64,000 bases of DNA from Cristatella mucedo (lineage: Eukaryota > Bryozoa > Phylactolaemata > Cristatellidae): positions 1,352,001-1,416,000 of the forward strand of contig WPIO01000064.1 of the NCBI GenBank assembly GCA_009760855.2. The letters run 5' to 3'. The notes beneath the pieces are model-generated. The model saw nothing but the letters and a program-made list of their open reading frames with translations. It searched no databases and was not told the DNA's origin. This document shows positions 48,201 to 58,980 of this stretch, in pieces. A program made the translations under genes and the position numbers. How positions within the stretch are numbered: position 1 is the stretch's first letter; every line of letters begins with the position of its first letter.

Positions 48201-51200
48201 ACAAGCGATCTACTACCTCCAAACCGTCGAGCGTAGACAATTTCCCAAGCCGGATGCCATAAGTTTGATGCTTGCAGCTTGTAATACTGCATCCTAATAT
48301 CTACTCTCTGAGCTAATGAAGATAATAAAATTAAGATTATGAGATATTGAAATCCGGCCAGGTGCTCAAAATACGTTGGATTAATGCTGGTACGAATGCA
48401 CGTTCTATGAATCGGCTGCTAACGACAGTCTTGAGTGGCGGAGCCTGGTGCTCAATCCTCTATGGTAGCTCTGCCTTCCTTCGACATGAACGCGAAGGTA
48501 GCAATAGTTTTTTTAGCACTTAGTTACTTCAATTGGTCTTGAAAGAATCCCAGCGTCTGCACATTGGTTTCTCGGTTCAATTAAAATAATTTCCTCACCA
48601 TCCTCTCAGTTGGCAAGTGCAAGATTTAAATTGCATTCACTCGGCCTCCTTACTGTGCAATTTTTTTAAAGCATACACGCGAGTCTTTTTTACTGGTCTG
48701 CGAAATATGCTGACCGCGGTAAGTTGGCCTCGCAGCACGTGTACTATTCAAAAAGTATAGACTAGGCCGAAAGGCACGACGTTCAAGGAAGTGACTTCAT
48801 AAAAAGTATTGCCATCTATTGTCTAAGTATGGCTGTTTGACTGGAACTGTATACTCTCTAAGCATCACACAGCATGCTAATGCTAATCCATAATGGCGAC
48901 AGTACAGAATCGGGAGTAGATATTTCGTTCGCTGTACAAGCTGACAGCAGCGCACCATGCCGCATGCTGCACCCGCCTACCTTGTAACATCTATGCCTTT
49001 CAATAAGTGTGTCGAAGCAGGTGTACATATCGTTAAGCATGTAGACGACCTGCATGGGGCTAATTGAACTGCATATGACAGTGAAGTCGACGACGTCGCA
49101 CAGCATGACGGTGCAGCTGTCGAATGCCTGCAGCAACGGCAGCCAGCACTAATGCCGCGCGAGCAGGGGCTTCAAATGTTCCGATGTCGCACCGATCGAA
49201 AACCCAGCAGTAATTCTCCAGCCGACTTGGCAGCACCTCGAGGCTCGAGTGCTCGCTCCTCTGCCCCTTGCCCAGCCCAGCCCAGCCCCCCCCCCCCCGC
49301 GCCCCTCGCGCCCCGCTTAGCCACTGCACCTCGCACGTATTCACGGCCGGTTCGCCTCGTCTCAGCCGATCGGCGACCGGCTTGGGTATCATCTGGTGGA
49401 GCAGCTGGTCGGTGCGCTGCATCTGCTCCTCCAGTCTCTTCACGCTCTTCTCCAAGCGCTCGCTCTTTCTTTGCTCCTGCGGGCGGGCGGCGCTTCGTTC
49501 GAGACGCTTCGACCGCGAGCGCTTCGAGACGCACTGCTGCAAGGCCGCCTCTGACGCGATGGGCTAGCGAGCAGCAGCCGCCGCCGCAGGCAGCGGCGGC
49601 GGCCCCGGCGGCGGCGGCAGCAGTGCAAGCGCTGCAGCGGTGGCGAGCCGACTCGTCGGTCTGACTCGTGTCGTGAAGCGGCTACACTTTTGCCATTCAA
49701 GGGCACTGGTGACCGTACTCCTTCATAGCGGACCTCGGCAGCACTAAAAGCTGCTGACAAGCGACACTGCAGTCGGATCTCTACATGCAGTGCATTCACC
49801 GCTCTCTGTGTGCATCGCTGCCCGACTGTAGCCCGCGAGGCTAGCGACAGGCTGGTACATTACGCGAACGCTTGAAAGCAAATTTAACAGCATCGCGACA
49901 GCGATTGCAGGCTCTCACTTTGACAATAGAAACCATGGACGAATTCATGACAGAGGATTTCGTTTTATTGTTTATTTGTTATTTTTATTATTTATTATTT
50001 TATTATTTTATTTTTATTATTATATTTATTTATTATTTATTTCTAGGATTTCGTCTTATCACTGAAATGAGTCTGTCATTCGCTGCTGCTCTTTTCAAAA
50101 ATGATTCGAAAAATAGCTTTATTGTATCTAGACGCTAGTTCGCTCATTTGAACAATTGCTCAGTACGTCGTGCCAGGTCATCGCCGGCTACTTAAACTCA
50201 TTCGAGCGTGCGTATATGCACGCGGTCGGACACAGCATTCTCTAATAAAGTTCATTTCCTTAGACCGTTCAAGAAATGGTAGCAGATCTGATTGCTTATA
50301 CGCACACAGTGACCCCATGTATTTTGTAAAGTGGCATTAGACAATCCGAAATCGTTACCACAGAGGCTGTCGCCGCTAGAGTTTTGCCTTGGCATCGGCG
50401 CTGATTTGAGCATTAGGCCACAAAGCTGCTGGTGTAAGTCGTGGCCGCATTTGAATGCCTGCAATATTCCGTTACTTTCAAACAGATCTATGCAATGAAT
50501 ATGGACTTGTTATCTTAAAGTTATAGGTGATCTTCACTGCTGCCGTTTTCCACTGCTGTCTAACTACCGCGGTGCACTGTCGCTGCTCTTGCAAGTCTTT
50601 AGTCGTGATAGAAATTTCAAGTGTCTTGGGTATTTGTCGCTCTTTGACAGAGAACTTGCCAAGTTAGGAGCTCTATGCTTACGGCCTATTTCTGTTCTGA
50701 TGAAGAAGCCGCTACAGCCCGCTTGTAAGAGACCTGTGCTGCTTCTTCGTTGCCGCCTCGTTATGGCGACCTCAGCATTTTCTGGGTTACGAGCGACACG
50801 CAGCGACCGGCAGGCGCTAAATCAAGCATCTATGTTGTCGCGATCACTCGTAGAGAACGCTTTCAGATAAGCTAAAGCTAGGCTTTTCAGTTTTCTCGCA
50901 GCAGCAGCTGCTGCTGCTTACTCGTTCACTATCATCCCTGTGTCGAGCACTGCCGTGGCTTGCCAGTGAGGTGGCTCGGTAGCTTAAGAAGGAATGCATG
51001 CATACAAAATGTAGATAGTCTGTCGTGCAATCTCACGCGCTGACACGGATCGCTGCTGGCCACGGTGAAGGCGGAAGGTTTCTTTTCCTAAATGTGTCAG
51101 CAACGGAGGCGGCGCGGCTCTAGTGCTGCAGCGACCAGCGGGTCTTTCTTCCTGTACGACTATGAGGAATAAAAAGCTGTAGATGCAGAGTAAGGAATGA

Positions 51201-54200
51201 CGCAAGTAAAAGCACCTAGTTGGCTGAACGACGACGTTCCAGCGGGAGCTCTCTCGGTGGAAAGCTTTTAAAAAGGACCTCTGGTCAGTACTCCCTAAAA
51301 AACCGCTCGGTAAATGCAAGATTAAATTACTACGTAGTGTAATGGCATCGCTGTACTGGGAACCGAGAATGACGCTTGACTGGAGTTGTTGGGCGACTAG
51401 AGCGACTGTGGCAGCAGAGCAGCGGCCAGCGGTGCTGAACAGCGACCTTGCCTGGTCGAGCAGCAGTTTCAGCTCAGCCGACTGCTGAGATCCCGCGAGA
51501 AAGAGGTCTCTGCTCGAGTCGTGAATGCTCAAGTCGTTCACAAACAGTCCAAGTCGAGACATCTGCTGCAGATCCGCCAACCTGAAAGCGTCAGCTGTTG
51601 CATCATGCAAGAATAAAAAACGCACAATGTCGCTATAAACCGCAGCGTCGGGGCTTTGACCTTCACCTTCGCACGAATAATAAAGAGCGAGCGCCCGCTT
51701 GCGTTAGCGAATCTCGCGCTAGACTCGCAGCCACCGTGGGCCCCGAATAGACCGAATAGTAGGAAAATCGTAGCGAAGCATACAAGCTGGCGATCCGTAC
51801 AAGCAGCTCGTCCGACGCGCGAAGCAGGCGCGACCAAGGCTATTGCTAGTCCGTGCAATTTCCGGTTTCGCTTCCCTTAGTGCAAAAGGGTGACACCTGT
51901 CCAGCCAAGAGGCAGGATGTAATGTGACCAAGCATTGACATAGCCATGCTTCAACCACTGCAGCTGCGGTTCTTTGTTATAATTCTGGAAGCGCTAATCC
52001 CGGCAGCCATTACTCGAGGTAGTATTAAATAACGAATAATATAATATTAATAATATTATTAATAATAATAATATTAAAGTGCGTTTTTGTCAGATGCAAA
52101 TCTGAGGATGAATACACTTGGCGCCAACCGTTACTTCGTGGCTTAGCTTCAACAATTAATCTTCAACGATTAATCATACGCAAGGTGCTAACTCAACTAT
52201 TCTTCAAAAACCTCTGGTTTCCGGAAGAATATCTAAGGAATGAATGAATTGAATCCGTGTTTAGTTTAAAAAAACTTAAGACCCGAGCAAAAAAAAACAG
52301 TCAGTCCTACAAGTTCAAGCCATCCGAAATTTGCATTTAAGCTCTCATCGCCACTAGACGGGTGAGAGTGATTAATGCCTTAAATACTGCCTGAAGTCAA
52401 AGCGGCTTCGACTTTATAATAGTTACAGGTTAGTTACCAGTTACAGGTTTCGCAGCCTTTCGCCTACGTTGATTACTGACCTGGAATTGTGCACACTAAT
52501 ATTCGTAACAAGCAGTTTTTCAAGTCATGGTGGATTAATGATAGCAATAAGTAATAATAAACCTTTATAACAACCTACCATGGCTAAATCTCTTTCCAGT
52601 CTCTTTAAATATCCTCTAAATGAATCGTGTTAACAGGTTAGCGGTAAAATGCACACCGTCACCCCGCGTAAGTATATAAAGAACGATTCACACAGACAAG
52701 GCTAATGCTTGGAGGAATTCGTACGGTTCGAGGTTCTAAAAGCCGACAAGTCAGGAGATGCTGCGACGTCAGTCGGTAGTGCGACTCGAGTTAAAGAGCG
52801 CGCGGTGCGATTTAGGGAAGTAGTTCTGACTGGAGCTGGAGGTTAGGAGCGAAGCGAGTGAAGGGACCTTAGCAGAGGCAGAGCAGCCAGACTGTTCATC
52901 TAGGTAGGTCATGACCTGAACTATTTGCACGTCGGCTGGGCATCAAGATCCGCAAGATTTGCATGTAGGCGGGACTAGAGCAAAATTCGCTGAAACGCTA
53001 TGACATAAAATTATTACAGTGCTCATCTGACATGAATCCTTCGGTTGCCTAGCGAGTGGAATTAAGGCGCAATTTCTTCATCGGTGGTGGTAGTGAGGAG
53101 GCGTAAGAATAGGTGGTGGCCAAGCAAGCTGACTCACCGTAGGTGAGCAAATCCCACCTTTCCCACTGGCTCAGCCACTGAACCTGCGATTTAGTGACAA
53201 AACCTTGAAGTCAATACGCTGTGGCGTATGGGTAGCCATTGCAGGTTGATGACAGGTGTGTACTTGCGGCAACTGCGATGCTCACACGGACAAGCCGGGC
53301 TGAAGGTTTTGGCACCATCTTTTAAGCACCTGACTGCACAGGCCTGAAGACTTCTGAGTAGTGACCTCCAGAAATCGAGACGCGATGTCAGGAATGCATG
53401 GACAAACTTGGGTGTGGTATCCCTGTCTATGCAGGCCCCAATTTTGCGATTTTACTTAGCTGAAAGTAGACAGACTTGACTGTGGAGCTGAAGCGACAGT
53501 CTCGTAAAACTTCACATAGAAACAGTACATTCAGATTTCGTGCAAGTGCACAGCAGGTATGATGGCCGAGCTCGCTTTGAGGGCTATTTTTTCAGATTTC
53601 TGATTGACAGTGGGGTTTCCATAATTAAATAGACAGTAGGCCATTCACCGATCAGCACGCGACTGCTTTCCGTGCACTAAAACGTTGCGTTTTTCTCTAT
53701 CCTCTTCATTTGAATGAGCTGAGCTAATGGCCTTCATCTGTTTGAGCGTCAAGGCGTCTCTCTATCTAACGATGTCATGAAAACACCTCTCGCCAATGTC
53801 TCACAGAAAGTATGAGGTCCACTCTGCCGAAAGCTCTCCTTCCTCGCTAGCATATATGTTCTTGCAGATTATATATATTTATTTATTTATTTATTTAATG
53901 TAGAAATATGCTGGTCTTTAAAGGCTGTAGAATAAATCAAGTTGTGAAATAAATACGATGCGGATGGTTTTATAGGTTATAGGGCAACGGGTAGATTTCG
54001 GAGGATGTATTCTTTTGAACGATCGCTGTAACGTCCCACCAATCTGCTACATCACTGTGATTGATTTTCAACTTTTCCTACGAGAAACTTATTGCATACT
54101 TCGTCCATTATCCAAATTTACCTTGGCTTTAACTGTAGAGGATTTGGCACAAGCAAAAATGTAGGCGGTACGAAATCTCTAAAGCTTACTGTAGATCTTC

Positions 54201-56793
54201 AGCAGTTTCTGCATTCCAACGGTTTTTCGCGTACTTGAGGAATCAGAATTAGTACTGTTTAGCCGAAATGTAATACTTACACTGGAGTTGCTATGAATAA
54301 CACGGACTTCCACTCTTGCATGCAAATCATCTCTCCCTTGAGGACCAGGTGCTGTACGCTTTGATGCCGCTCCGACAAGGCCGAAGGAGAGCTCCGCAAG
54401 TCAGTGGAAAAAGCAGAACTAGACGGTTTGCCCTCTCTGATGCTTGAACGATCGTCTGAGATGAATACAAAGCATCAAAAATCGTCAATAATGCGCAAGT
54501 GTAACTCAACAATCGTTAGCACTCTAGATACTTTTAATCTATGCCCTTACCACCACAGCATACTGATAGTTCCTGCACTGATCGTAATTCGAAGACGTTA
54601 TTTACGTGATCCAGAACCTGAAAGATAATACCAGCGTAGGGATTAGCTTCCTTAAAAAGTTAAAGTAGTAATAGACTTGCTTATGTCAGTCAAAGTATCG
54701 TGTAGCTTCCTTTAGAATCTTGAGGGTCGGCTGGAGAAGCACTGGTTGCTGTATACAAGTAAGAAGAATATCAATTGAGAACTGACGCTTTGGTAACGCA
54801 TGAGAGAGACCTACGCGATTGCAAAATATAAAGAGCTCTTACTTTTCCAAGTTCATTGTGATGGAAACAAAACAAAGGCTGCTTTCTTACTTCTTTACTT
54901 ATTACTTTCTTACTTCTTTCTTTACTTCTTCTATCCGGCAGTGCATTCACTACCAGCGGCTATTACGTTTCAATATTTTCAATTTTTGCCGATATTTGAG
55001 CGCACGATCGTCTGTGCGTGGGTTGCGTGCATTGCCAACTAGCCGTCCGATAGTCAGGTGACTATAATCAGGGGCAGCTGGGGAAGCAGCAGATTCATGT
55101 TACTGCACATTTTTGACGTACCAGTAGATGCGGCGGCTAGCAGAGTTTGCTAGTAGATGGTGCTGACAGATGTGTCCACAGGTTGCATTGGCATTCGCCA
55201 CACACTAGTACCATCTATCGGCATATTAATATGCATAGCTACGCATGCCTTGCCAGTACAAAATACTGTAGGTAGGCTTGTCTGTCGTAGATGTCGCAAT
55301 CGCTACATTACACTACCTCTCACCAACCTACACTTGCTCCCCACTCAACCAGCGCACAGACTTTAAGTTTCTGTCACCCAGTTTTCCCTTCATTCTCTTT
55401 TCTGCATTTGAAAGCTTTGAAATTTTTTTTTAAACTTCTCGCGGCTGCCCTCGCTACAGCTGGATTATGTTAGTTACGTCACACTTTTTGATGTTATGTC
55501 TTCATTAACTATGTTCTAAAAGCCTAGAGCTCAATAATCTACTGATATCACGACGGCCCTGAACTTTACCAGATTAAAAATTTAGATAGAACCTCACCTT
55601 TTCCACATTGCATCTGTTCCGTCCATCTGCATTTTTTTAAAGAGACTCCAGTGGCATGGCGATATCCTGGTTTGCAAGGCAGTGTCGGTCAACCTACGGC
55701 ATTGGCCCAAGGATCGTCAAAATGGTACCACGCTCACGAAGTGGCCTTAGCTGGTGAGTGCAGTTCTGCAGTTCTGGTGAGTGCGACGCAAACATTAACT
55801 TTTCAAAACCTTGCTGAATTTCCTAATGCAAGAATGTCTTGATTCTTGGCTGTGTAGCTTTGCTCAGTTTGGCCTTCACAAACTAACAAACTAATCGATA
55901 CGTGACAGGCACAATAATTTAATCAATCGTGCTCTCGTCCGCTCTGCAATCAATCTAATTAGAGGCGCCCATCTTCCTGCTTAGAATCCCTAAAAAATAA
56001 CGCGGCTTACCGTCTGAAGGTCGAAACCTTCAGTCGCCGGTCTCTGGAGGTTGAACACATCGTCAATCTGTGAGCTTAACAGCTGAGGCATGATGGTGGT
56101 CAGACTTTTACCGACGGATGTAATAGTCAGTTGCTCATCGAATACAATATGGAATGGAAACAAGCTGAAAAACTCCGAACTCTGTATCGGAAAGTCTTCC
56201 AGCTGGAGTACGAGGCTTCCAGCTGGAGCAAGGTAGGAGCTATTGTCAAATGTCACTCTCATCTCATACACGGTCCACTGAGAAGTTTCAACTGCCTTGA
56301 GCACTGACAGCTCCACGTCAACGCCGTAGAAGAGCTTGGCTACTTGTCTTACTTGACCTTGGACGTAGTTAGCAAAGCCTTTCCTTTTGCTCCGGTAGTG
56401 CAAGGTCAGACCTGTCGCCGACTCGTCGGAAACGTAAAACGAAGGCGGGCTCATCTGAGGATAGCTAAGACGCAAGTACTCGTGCAGATTGTCCAAATTA
56501 TTCAAGAAGTCTCTGAGATTTCGACCAAGCACCCTTAGCAGTCGATCGTAGCCAAACTTGGCAACGAAGGATACAAACATGGCGCCGAACGTCTCAGTGA
56601 GCTCTTCGTAGCGCTTCCCGGTGACGTCATGCGCGGCCTTGGCGAGACGCGGGAATACGCTTTCGCTGTACTGCCGACTGGCAGTGAAGACTGCGTCGTG
56701 CAGATTGGCCCTTCTCCGAATCTCGCTGCACACATCGTCACCGAAGAGGCTCCTGAGGCTGGTGTAGACCCCTTCGAGAATCAGTCCGTACAT
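42241..56793 (-). CDS. Atypical soluble guanylate cyclase (Gyc-88E-like), split gene
   Basis: Cytosolic heme-protein enzyme converting GTP to cGMP. Drosophila Gyc-88E-type homologues respond to oxygen and only weakly to nitric oxide. Nine coding exons were recovered with compatible phases: 56,793-56,011; 54,617-54,551; 51,581-51,452; 49,476-49,330; 49,127-48,981; 48,020-47,855; 46,002-45,893; 45,550-45,458; 42,288-42,241. They encode HNOB (1-180), HNOBA, a signalling helix and a class III cyclase domain, about 560 residues in all, near the length of beta-type sGCs. A short HNOBA exon expected between 54.55 and 51.58 kb (LKGQM...FLGSP-type) was not found. The catalytic Asn is Ser (exon 7). Introns carry LINE-A debris and GC-rich DNA. 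Whether it is Gyc-88E itself or a lineage-specific paralogue is not decided. Confidence 0.85.
42490..42686 (+). mobile_element. LINE-A 3' UTR fragment
   Basis: TTGCATGCTGACCCTG... through the hairpin (CAGTGCCTAGAAAGAGATT...TGAGGGCGCT) and a short ATT tail. Lies in the last cyclase intron, antisense to the gene. Confidence 0.8.
43340..43432 (+). mobile_element. LINE-A (or SINE) tail hairpin fragment
   Basis: GTAAAGCGCCTAGAAAG, then GAGTTATCTGAGGGCGCTT, then (ATT)n. Only the last ~90 bp of the family remain. Confidence 0.75.
43745..43850 (-). mobile_element. LINE-A or SINE tail remnant
   Basis: GTATAGCGCCCAGATAAATC, ATTCTAGATGCTTCGTAAATG: a degenerate complement of the family hairpin. Boundaries unclear. 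Confidence 0.4.
43860..45457. other. Cyclase intron 8, GC-rich part; no other gene
   Basis: 44.1-45.4 kb is GC- and CpG-rich with C-rich runs near 44,220-44,270. ORFs at 44,112-44,474, 44,478-44,936 and 45,141-45,827 (plus) are long because of base composition. They overlap cyclase exons on the other strand, and I see no domain in them. Confidence 0.5.
45458..45550 (-). CDS. Cyclase exon 8: C-terminal part of catalytic domain
   Basis: 31 codons, phase 0 to 0. Acceptor [43 protein letters not shown], donor AAG|GTGAGG. It matches the conserved KVHISEST...YKIIERGEIDVK segment. It sits inside a longer GC-rich ORF whose other parts are intron. Confidence 0.93.
45893..46002 (-). CDS. Cyclase exon 7: substrate loop with Asn-to-Ser change
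   Basis: Two bases plus 36 codons. [20 protein letters not shown], then [17 protein letters not shown], donor GAA|GTAAGC. The Cys in RYCLFG is the guanine-specificity residue and the Arg of AERLE is kept. The usual Asn in DTVN-xx-SR is Ser (AGC codon), a change at a transition-state residue. Confidence 0.95.
46003..47854. other. Cyclase intron 6; no other gene
   Basis: Contains GC-rich DNA at 47.0-47.8 kb and a G-run at 47,219-47,232. ORFs at 47,068-47,545 on both strands have no recognisable domain. Confidence 0.5.
47855..48020 (-). CDS. Cyclase exon 6: second metal Asp and guanine-binding Glu
   Basis: 55 codons plus one base. Acceptor CCATCTTTCAG, then [20 protein letters not shown]...[13 protein letters not shown] and SHLRLRV, donor G|GTAAGG. 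Glu of VETIGDAYM selects guanine and Asp of the same motif binds the second metal. The loop after [11 protein letters not shown] is more divergent than in insects. A tandem 18-bp repeat lies just upstream in the intron. Confidence 0.95.
48066..48121. repeat. 18-bp tandem triplication near a splice acceptor
   Basis: GTGTATCGCAACTAGAAA three times head to tail, ending about 45 bp upstream (in gene sense) of the exon 6 acceptor. Confidence 0.95.
48981..49127 (-). CDS. Cyclase exon 5: catalytic domain, first metal Asp
   Basis: 49 codons, phase 0 to 0. Acceptor GTTGCTGCAG, then [39 protein letters not shown] and ...RCYK, donor AAG|GTAGGC. CDVVDFT carries the first metal-binding Asp (SDVVTFT in homologues, here with Cys replacing Ser). 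Confidence 0.95.
49330..49476 (-). CDS. Cyclase exon 4: coiled-coil signalling helix
   Basis: 49 codons, phase 0 at both ends. After acceptor CCCGCCCGCAG it reads [20 protein letters not shown], then [20 protein letters not shown] and GE...NTCE. This is the family's heptad coiled coil plus the [18 protein letters not shown] entry to the cyclase domain. Donor GAG|GTGCAG is weak but the join to exon 5 (NTCE|AFDS) fits. The longer GC-rich ORF around it is not coding beyond these limits. Confidence 0.92.
49477..51451. other. Cyclase intron 3 (GC-AG); no other gene
   Basis: Includes a GCC/GGC-rich stretch at 49.57-49.63 kb, an ATTT-rich stretch at 49.97-50.04 kb and a (GCA)n at about 50,901-50,917. 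ORFs 50,589-50,870 and 49,152-49,664 (plus) show no domain. Confidence 0.5.
51452..51581 (-). CDS. Cyclase exon 3: end of HNOBA and start of signalling helix
   Basis: One base plus 43 codons after acceptor GCTGACGCTTTCAG. It encodes [20 protein letters not shown] and [19 protein letters not shown], closely matching the conserved [20 protein letters not shown] block of Gyc-88E. It ends in LLLDQ at donor CAG|GCAAGG, a GC-AG intron of the usual strong consensus. A GT alternative four bases on would break the family match to the next exon. Confidence 0.92.
51582..54550. other. Region that should hold the missing HNOBA exon
   Basis: Between exons 2 and 3. A (TAA)n-rich stretch lies at 52,020-52,075 and LINE-A remains at 52.5-53.65 kb. 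No minus-strand LKGQM...FLGSP-like segment with proper splice sites could be read. TLKQMK at about 53,740 is the only weak echo and lacks the following motif. Confidence 0.4.
52545..53650 (-). mobile_element. LINE-A, old minus copy in cyclase intron
   Basis: Degenerate tail (AATAATAAACC...CTCTTTCCAG) at 52,548-52,605. CAAGTCAGGAGATGCTGCGA lies near 52,750. A clearer C-terminal block is at 53,193-53,470 (GACAAAACCTTGAAGTCAAT; GTAGACAGACTTGACTGTGG). About 300 bp at 52,880-53,190 does not match the LINE. Confidence 0.65.
54551..54617 (-). CDS. Cyclase exon 2: HNOBA continuation
   Basis: 67 bp, too short to stand out as an ORF. The acceptor TTATCTTTCAG precedes [17 protein letters not shown], which matches the HNOBA segment ILSHINTVFVLRSKEG of sGC beta1 and joins in phase 0 to DLQT of exon 1. 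The donor GTAAGG gives phase 1. The exact donor is less certain than the acceptor. Confidence 0.8.
55160..55420 (+). mobile_element. LINE-A fragment in cyclase intron 1
   Basis: GTAGGCTTGTCTGTCGTAGA and CACTACCTCTCACCAACCTA match the LINE-A segment coding RLVCRERR...ITPLLADLHWLP. No 3' tail was found. Confidence 0.65.
56011..56793 (-). CDS. Cyclase exon 1: heme-binding H-NOX (HNOB) domain and start of HNOBA
   Basis: 261 codons from ATG (MYGLILEG, the family's invariant MYG start) to donor CAGACG|GTAAGC. The preceding GTG-ACA in the same frame is not a plausible start. His104 in [10 protein letters not shown] is the proximal heme ligand (His105 of beta1 sGC), and Tyr133-x-Ser135-x-Arg137 in LHYRSKRKG is the heme-propionate motif. 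[20 protein letters not shown] begins the PAS-like HNOBA domain. TTCATTGCCTTGTAG about ten bases upstream of the ATG looks like a splice acceptor, so a 5' UTR exon is likely. No frameshift. Confidence 0.95.
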
Positions 56794-56799
56794 TGTCAC

Positions 56800-57336
56800 A
56801 GCCTACAAGGCAATGAACCGCGTGCGTCAGACAGCGTGTCCGGCAGGAATTGCATTGCCTTGGGCTAACAGCCAAAACGAGTCCAGTGCTTTGATGTCCG
56901 ATACGTTAACCAATTAAGTGCTGCGTAAATTTATTTACGTGCTCATTTTTATAGTTCTATATTACGTCTAGGGTAGTGAGCATTAGAGTGCTATCTTCTA
57001 AGCACTGGTAAATACAAGAAATTAGAGCTTTCGTGTGATGTATTAACAGCACTTTTTTATATTTCTGGTTAGAGCCAATGTGTTTATGAAATATCTGTTC
57101 TTTCTTAAATGGAATATTAAGCCATTAAATTAACTGAATTGGCGTCTTCGAGCCACATTGAATGACGAATCTGTATAAAATTCAGTGCTCTAGGAGTCGT
57201 TTTGCTTTGCTTGCAACGCTCCGCGACCTTAAGTTTGCAGTCGTTTACATTCATAAAGCATAATTGTCTGCACGTGAGCACGTTTGACGACTAACTATTC
57301 TGAGTGGTGGAGCGCTGAGCAATAAGAGAGATTCGA
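56800..57336. other. Upstream of the cyclase start; no feature recognised
   Basis: Likely 5' UTR intron or promoter region of the minus-strand gene. No TATA-like or repeat feature stands out. Confidence 0.4.
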
Positions 57337-58131
57337 CATGGGGAGTAATCAAAAACATGCTAGGATTGCCTATATTGCAGCACTAGTCATTGGTGCGAGC
57401 ACGCCACAATTGGCCGCCGTATTGAACTTAGAAAGGAAACAAGTATTCCACGTAATGTGGCAACACCCACGTCCTGTCCCCGATAAATAATTGAGCGATT
57501 GCTGTGTGACGAAGGTGCCGTTTCTCATGATCTGGTTATGTCATTAAGAAATAAGACAACGAGCAGATATTCAGTGATCCCTTTGGTATCAACTATTCCC
57601 TTCAATTATTGCGCCATGGTATAATAAAAAATGTTGAATCCCTACAAAGCCTCGGCCTGAGCAGGATTTATGTTCAGAGCCACAGTATACGCACACAATA
57701 CCGCTTCAAACTGTGACTGTCTTGATCTGCACTTGCGTCATTCACAATCAACTCAGCATGGTAGTATGTCAAGCATGCTCAACTCTCGTCTTACACGAGA
57801 TTTAAATCTAGCAGCTATGAATTCCCATTTTCAACAAATTACGAAAACAACCCCGGATGGCTACCCAGGCATTGTGGGTGGTAATTACATCCGGCGGATG
57901 CTCAGCGTTTGGTACTACTCGTCCTCCATTTATCCTAGCGGATTTGTAAAGCAGTTTAAAATTAATTGTGTATTGCCTTATTTTGAGGGGGATTCGCTGC
58001 ATCAAACGGAGGTTAGCCTTTTGAGTCATCCTTCGTGTAACTGTCTCACCGCCGCGTCACCGATGGCTTGTCGGCTTCCGTTATATGTTCCGGTGTCAAT
58101 CGACCAGGTACGAATCCATACCGTCTTTTAA
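57337..58131 (+). pseudogene. Unclassified degenerate coding region
   Basis: ATG 57,337 opens a 50-codon frame (MGSNQKHARIAYIAALVIGA, STPQLAAVLNLERKQVFHVM) with an HTH-like feel (AxxLxxVLNLERKQVFHV), stopping at 57,487. Downstream frames remain open in pieces, including 57,670-58,131 (152 aa; NSHFQQITKTTPDGYPG). I do not recognise a family. An old transposase is a guess based on the short HTH-like start and the broken frames. Confidence 0.3.
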
Positions 58132-58533
58132 ACTTGATCTCTGACAATTTCAATCTTAAGAAGCCTTGAAACCGACTACTTAGACATAGCTAGGCTAAAA
58201 AAACGACTGGTTAACAAATTGTCCCAACGATCAGGGGAGGGTGCACAGCTACTTCAAGATCTGTGCCAATCGTCACAATCCAGCTTATGCAGCCATTTGT
58301 GATGGGCGGCATCAATATCCAGTACATAGATTACTGTGTATCGTTGAGCGGATGCGTGCACACTACCCAGCTTTCCATCGTCCGACTGCTCATCGGCTGC
58401 CGCGGGACTCCTGCTCTCGCTACAGAATGACCACTTGGCTCAAGTGAAGGCTTAAGAATTAAGCTAGCATCATCTTTAAGCGTCTATCTCATTCTAGAAG
58501 GTACAGGCTGACCTCGGGTTTCTGCGCGATCTG

Positions 58534-58665
58534 CTTCGATAGCCTAGGGGGTAAGGTGCTCGCTCTGAATGACGCAGGTCTCGGGTTCAAGTCATGGAGC
58601 GGGCGATCATCTATCGCCTCCTGCTGCGGCCATAAAGGCTCTTCTGCCGCTGTATAAATGAGGCT
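58534..58665 (+). mobile_element. tRNA-derived SINE head
   Basis: A-box TAGCCTAGGGGGTAAGGT (58,540-58,557) and B-box GGGTTCAAGTC (58,583-58,593) with tRNA-like spacing, followed by CATAAAGGCTCTTCTGCCGC. No full tRNA fold was evident, and the trailing region is unlike the LINE-A hairpin, so this may be a different SINE family. Confidence 0.55.
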
Positions 58666-58699
58666 GTTAAATCAGCTCAAGTTTTTTCTAGTAGAACCC

Positions 58700-58980
58700 A
58701 GCATCTTTTCGTCATCTCGACGATGCAATAGCAATAGCCAGGCACAGTCTGTGAATTCATTTGCTGGCAGACGACACGCACAGCTGTACCGGCGCTCTGA
58801 TGATCCATCAGGCCCTCGAGGACGTCGAACGCTCTTAACATCCTTGCAGCCTGTATTGCGTAGCCATCAGGTGCAGCTGATCTCGACAGCAGCTGCTGGC
58901 ATAGAAACCTTTGCAAACCTGACGGGCGGAGTCACTGTTCGCTGTTCTGCCCGATCGCGCGACGGCTGCACTTGATGCCA
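58700..58980 (+). mobile_element. Decayed non-LTR reverse transcriptase fragment
   Basis: One frame reads LLADDTHSCTGALM, then QALEDVERS, matching the YADDTQLY catalytic block and following helix of L2/CR1-like RTs. The rest is frameshifted. Closer to LINE-B or a third family than to LINE-A. Confidence 0.5.

Noticed and set aside
49152-49664. 170-aa plus-strand ORF
   Set aside because: Antisense to cyclase exon 4 and Pro/Ala/Ser-rich from GC-rich intron; no domain.
53700-53760. TLKQMK reading as the missing HNOBA exon
   Set aside because: It lacks the following hydrophobic FLGSP-like motif and suitable splice sites.
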